Source of the DNA: PSRF01 sp035457105
GTDB taxonomy: Bacteria > Acidobacteriota > Blastocatellia > Pyrinomonadales > Pyrinomonadaceae
Reading direction: 5' to 3'
DNA: 25,208 nucleotides
Assembly (NCBI GenBank): GCA_035457105.1
Contig: DATIBX010000593.1
Span: forward strand, 1 to 25,208
The translations under genes and the position numbers were made by a program. Of this stretch, positions 23,059-25,208 are shown piece after piece. Each line of letters starts with the position of its first letter. The stretch's first letter is position 1. The notes under the pieces are model-generated. The model had not been told where the DNA came from. It made no database searches and worked only from the letters and a program-made list of their open reading frames with translations.

Positions 23059-23388
23059 TCAATTCTCCTCAAGAGCTTTCTTCAGATCGGCAAGCGCACG
23101 CACCTGCCGACGTTCGTACTTTCCCACCCACCGATCAAAGATTTCGGTAATTGGCATTGGGTTCAAATAGTGGAGCTTCGCGCGTCCACGCCACACAGTC
23201 ACAACCAGGTTCGCATCCTCAAGCAGTACCAGATGTTTGGTGACGGCCTGTCGAGTCATGTCGAGATGCGCACAGAGTTCTCCCAGGGTTTGCCCGTTCT
23301 CCGCGTGCAGTAGATCGAGCAAAAGACGGCGACTTGGATCAGCAAGCGCTTTGAAGACCCTGTCCGTATCGGTAACCACGTAGCGCAT
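23059..23388 (-). CDS. ArsR-family winged-helix transcriptional regulator
   Basis: 109 residues. TDTDRVFKALADPSRRLLLDLLHAENGQTLGELCAHLDMTRQAVTKHLVLLEDANLVVTVWRGRAKLHYLNP is a typical ArsR/SmtB winged helix-turn-helix, with the recognition helix around MTRQAVTKHLVLLE. The Cys/His metal sites of classical ArsR/SmtB proteins are not evident, so it may sense an organic ligand through its SRPBCC partner. It probably represses its own two-gene operon; a palindrome lies just upstream of its start (23394-23405). Its stop is 1 base from the AHSA1-family start, and that gene's ribosome-binding site lies inside its coding end. Confidence 0.9.
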   Translation of the reverse strand: MRYVVTDTDRVFKALADPSRRLLLDLLHAENGQTLGELCAHLDMTRQAVTKHLVLLEDANLVVTVWRGRAKLHYLNPMPITEIFDRWVGKYERRQVRALADLKKALEEN

Positions 23389-23393
23389 TATGT

Positions 23394-23405
23394 AACCAAA
23401 TGGTT
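23394..23405. promoter_or_regulatory. Candidate ArsR operator palindrome
   Basis: AACCA-AA-TGGTT, with partial extension (GT..GC), centred about 11 bases upstream of the ArsR start codon. Position and symmetry fit an autoregulatory operator, but no promoter boxes are certain and binding is inferred only. Confidence 0.45.
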
Positions 23406-23546
23406 GCCTAATGCAAGTAGAAGATTGTTTGGTGGTTAATTCGAGTGATTTCGTGGATCGTGCTTGTGTGGGACGTAACTGCTGATCCCCGAAATCCGCG
23501 AACTACCACTAACAAGGAGTTGGGATGCCCGAAATCTCAACCTCTA

Positions 23547-23580
23547 CCCAAACAAAAGGTCCCGCTGATTCAGCGAGACC
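23547..23580 (-). terminator. Rho-independent terminator of the sigma-factor gene
   Basis: A 23-base hairpin (23558-23580) pairs 10 of 11 base positions with one C-A mismatch around a central T. On the minus strand it is followed by TTTTGTTTGG, a U-rich tract. It lies 26 bp beyond the sigma-factor stop at 23607. Confidence 0.75.
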
Positions 23581-23606
23581 TATCAGGTATCTATTCAGAT
23601 AGCAGA

Positions 23607-24233
23607 TTAGTTTCGTCGCACGGCACGTTGCGACTTTAGAATCTTGCGTAGCTTCATTCGAGCTTTGTGCAACTGCGATTTCGAAGTGCCAACCGCCACG
23701 TTGAGCATCTTAGCGATCTCTTCGTGTTCGTGGCCTTCAACATCGTGCAGCACGAAAACTGTGCGATAGCCCGCTGGTAATTGCTCCAACGCATTATCTA
23801 AAGCAATCCGATCCAGAACTGGCATCGCATTAGGATTCTCAGTGCCGCGGACCACCTGCACCGGGGTGTCCCCTTCTTCGGTTGTTCGCTCGAGCTTGAC
23901 GCTCTTTTTACGAAAGTGCATCAAGCACTGGTTAACAGTCAGCCTGTGCAACCAGGTGGTAAACGCTGACTCGCCTCTAAAACTTCCAATCTTCCGGAAG
24001 AGCTGGATAAACGCCTCTTGCGCCAGATCCTCAGCCTCAGCCGCGTTTTGCGTCATGCGAAGACATAGTGAATACACACGGCGATTGTGTCGCTCATACA
24101 GCTGCTCGAAGGCTGCCATGTCGCCCTCACCAGCCGCGATCGCTAAAGCATGATCAGAAAGCGGTGCTGGTTTCGGAGTCGACTCCGCCGCAACTTTTGT
24201 CGGCCATACAGGGAAGACTTCGGTATTTGTCAT
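23607..24233 (-). CDS. ECF-type RNA polymerase sigma factor
   Basis: 208 residues. After a 25-residue flexible N-terminus, region 2 covers about 30-110 (AFEQLYERHNRRVYSLCLRMTQNAAEAEDLAQEAFIQLFRKIGSFRGESAFTTWLHRLTVNQCLMHFRKK), including the -10 recognition helix. Region 4 is about 145-200 (ALEQLPAGYRTVFVLHDVEGHEHEEIAKMLNVAVGTSKSQLHKARMKLRKIL), with the -35 helix-turn-helix. There is no region 3, which is typical of ECF factors. No anti-sigma gene is adjacent, so its control is unknown. A terminator follows at 23547-23580. Confidence 0.93.
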   Translation of the reverse strand: MTNTEVFPVWPTKVAAESTPKPAPLSDHALAIAAGEGDMAAFEQLYERHNRRVYSLCLRMTQNAAEAEDLAQEAFIQLFRKIGSFRGESAFTTWLHRLTVNQCLMHFRKKSVKLERTTEEGDTPVQVVRGTENPNAMPVLDRIALDNALEQLPAGYRTVFVLHDVEGHEHEEIAKMLNVAVGTSKSQLHKARMKLRKILKSQRAVRRN

Positions 24234-24373
24234 GGCCTTGAGTAGTGCAAGTGAGGGGCCACGCGAAATCCGCTGAAAACGGCTATTTTAGGGTGCGATC
24301 AACAGAATTTATCAACGAAAGAGGGTGGAAGGAGACGAAAGCGTGTAGCGTTTTGTTCCAAGCGACAATTTGA

Positions 24374-24411
24374 CGCCTGTTATCGCCTTTCCCTCGAAAC
24401 GACAACAGGCG
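24374..24411 (-). terminator. Hairpin after the OmpA-family gene
   Basis: Arms 24374-24385 and 24400-24411 pair over 12 positions with one mismatch (CGCCTGTTaTCG / CGACAACAGGCG), 17 bp past the gene's stop on the minus strand. The following tract is not U-rich, so termination may be weak or factor-assisted. Confidence 0.5.
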
Positions 24412-24428
24412 CCATGTCGGCTTTGGAC

Positions 24429-25208
24429 TTATGGCTTTGCTGAAGACGTTGTTACTGGACGTTGAGTCATGCCGCGATTCATCAACATGCGAACTTCAAC
24501 ACGTCGATTTTGGGCTCGACCAGCCGCAGTCGTATTGTCGGCAACCGATTCCGTCTTCCCGTAGCCCATCGGAGTTACGAACCTACGAAGTGGAATCTTG
24601 TGATTGACGGCCAAATATTGCACCACAGCGTCAGCACGGTCTCGACTAAGTCGGAAGTTTTTTGCATCACCACCGGTCGAGTCAGTGTGCCCCGCCACTT
24701 CAATCATGAACGCTCGCTGTCCGTTAATTCTTTCGGCGAGTTGATCGAGTGATTGTTTCGCTTCCGGAGAGAGCACTGCACTATTCACCCTGAAGGTAAC
24801 AGAGACGCTTTCCTGCATGTCGTAGTCGTCCAGGGATGAAATACGTTCATTTGCATTGGCGGCTTCAGTGCGAGCCTCGGCGGCAACTGCATAAAGTTCG
24901 TCAATTTGTCCCGCAATTCGCTGTTGATTTGCCTCAACCGGATTTACCCGAGTATCTGTAGTGATTGCGGCTCGCATGTCGGATTCATTAAATCTGATCT
25001 TATCTGCGACAAGCTGTCCTTGCGCGTCGCCCTTTCCTTCAACTTCTACGATCAAGCCACGAAGGATATCGGTGACCGCATAATCTTTGCCGCGCTTAAA
25101 AAAGCCGCCATATGTTTTTATGCTCGTTTGATCAGTGAGCAGCACCTGGTAATCAGTTCGTGTTCGGTCTCGAATCGTGAATGTATCAGCGTCGCGTGTT
25201 ATAACGAC
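24429..25208 (-). CDS. OmpA-family outer-membrane/peptidoglycan-associated protein (partial, N-terminus beyond window)
   Basis: The frame stays open to the window edge, giving 259 visible residues; the GTG at 25145 is probably internal. Residues 1-75 of the visible part (TFTIRDRTRTDYQVLLTDQTSI, GLIVEVEGKGDAQGQLVADKIRF) form a small beta domain resembling DUF5666 or OB-like repeats. Next comes a helical linker (EANQQRIAGQIDELYAVAAEARTEAANANERIS). The C-terminal OmpA domain has FRVNSAVLSPEAKQSLDQLAERI, VAGHTDSTGG, LSRDRADAVVQYL and GRAQNRRVEVRM, which should bind peptidoglycan diaminopimelate through the D and R residues. It probably anchors the envelope; the signal peptide would be outside the window. 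Confidence 0.85.
   Translation of the reverse strand, partial: VVITRDADTFTIRDRTRTDYQVLLTDQTSIKTYGGFFKRGKDYAVTDILRGLIVEVEGKGDAQGQLVADKIRFNESDMRAAITTDTRVNPVEANQQRIAGQIDELYAVAAEARTEAANANERISSLDDYDMQESVSVTFRVNSAVLSPEAKQSLDQLAERINGQRAFMIEVAGHTDSTGGDAKNFRLSRDRADAVVQYLAVNHKIPLRRFVTPMGYGKTESVADNTTAAGRAQNRRVEVRMLMNRGMTQRPVTTSSAKP

Overview
The window reads as a chromosomal segment of an environmental, free-living Gram-negative bacterium. The likeliest group is Acidobacteriota of the Blastocatellia/Pyrinomonadales type. This placement is an inference from base composition near 50% GC, the mix of gene families, and short hairpin repeats with a GCTTTAGC/GCTAAAGC core; no rRNA or other phylogenetic marker is present. 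There is no phage, plasmid, transposase, CRISPR array, tRNA or rRNA that I can support.

Layout. Positions 1-270 hold the start of a response-regulator gene (minus strand, cut by the window edge). Positions 271-834 are non-coding and carry an array of hairpin repeats, with 72-bp tandem copies followed by inverted copies. Positions 835-2567 hold the only plus-strand genes, an endonuclease/exonuclease/phosphatase-family hydrolase and a TrmH-type RNA methyltransferase. From 2594 to the end every gene is on the minus strand. Reading in the direction of transcription, these group into: a packed five-gene unit 6571-2974 (AMP-forming acyl-CoA synthetase, DUF1801 protein, two small exported proteins, GNAT acetyltransferase); a repeat-rich gap at 6572-7016; an exported protein and a large radical SAM protein; gamma-glutamyltranspeptidase, a DinB-like protein and RidA; a PAS-GAF-PP2C regulator and a hotdog thioesterase; a TPR/alpha-beta hydrolase fusion gene broken by a frameshift; a seven-gene packed unit 22329-17637 (cupin, divergent SDR, MGDG-synthase-like glycosyltransferase, membrane protein, GNAT, DinB-like, PepSY-type membrane protein); an ArsR regulator coupled to an AHSA1/SRPBCC protein; an ECF sigma factor; and a partial OmpA-family protein.

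Most genes are ordinary housekeeping, metabolic or regulatory functions. The signals that deserve a second look are the nested palindromic repeat elements at 376-776, 6703-6943 and 22433-22608, the frameshift near 15205-15214 that removes the catalytic Asp and His of a fused alpha/beta hydrolase, an SDR enzyme without the YxxxK catalytic motif inside a lipid-related operon, a radical SAM protein with a degenerate cobalamin-binding-like motif, and a palindromic candidate operator in front of the ArsR gene. I did not find a convincing new defence or mobile system.
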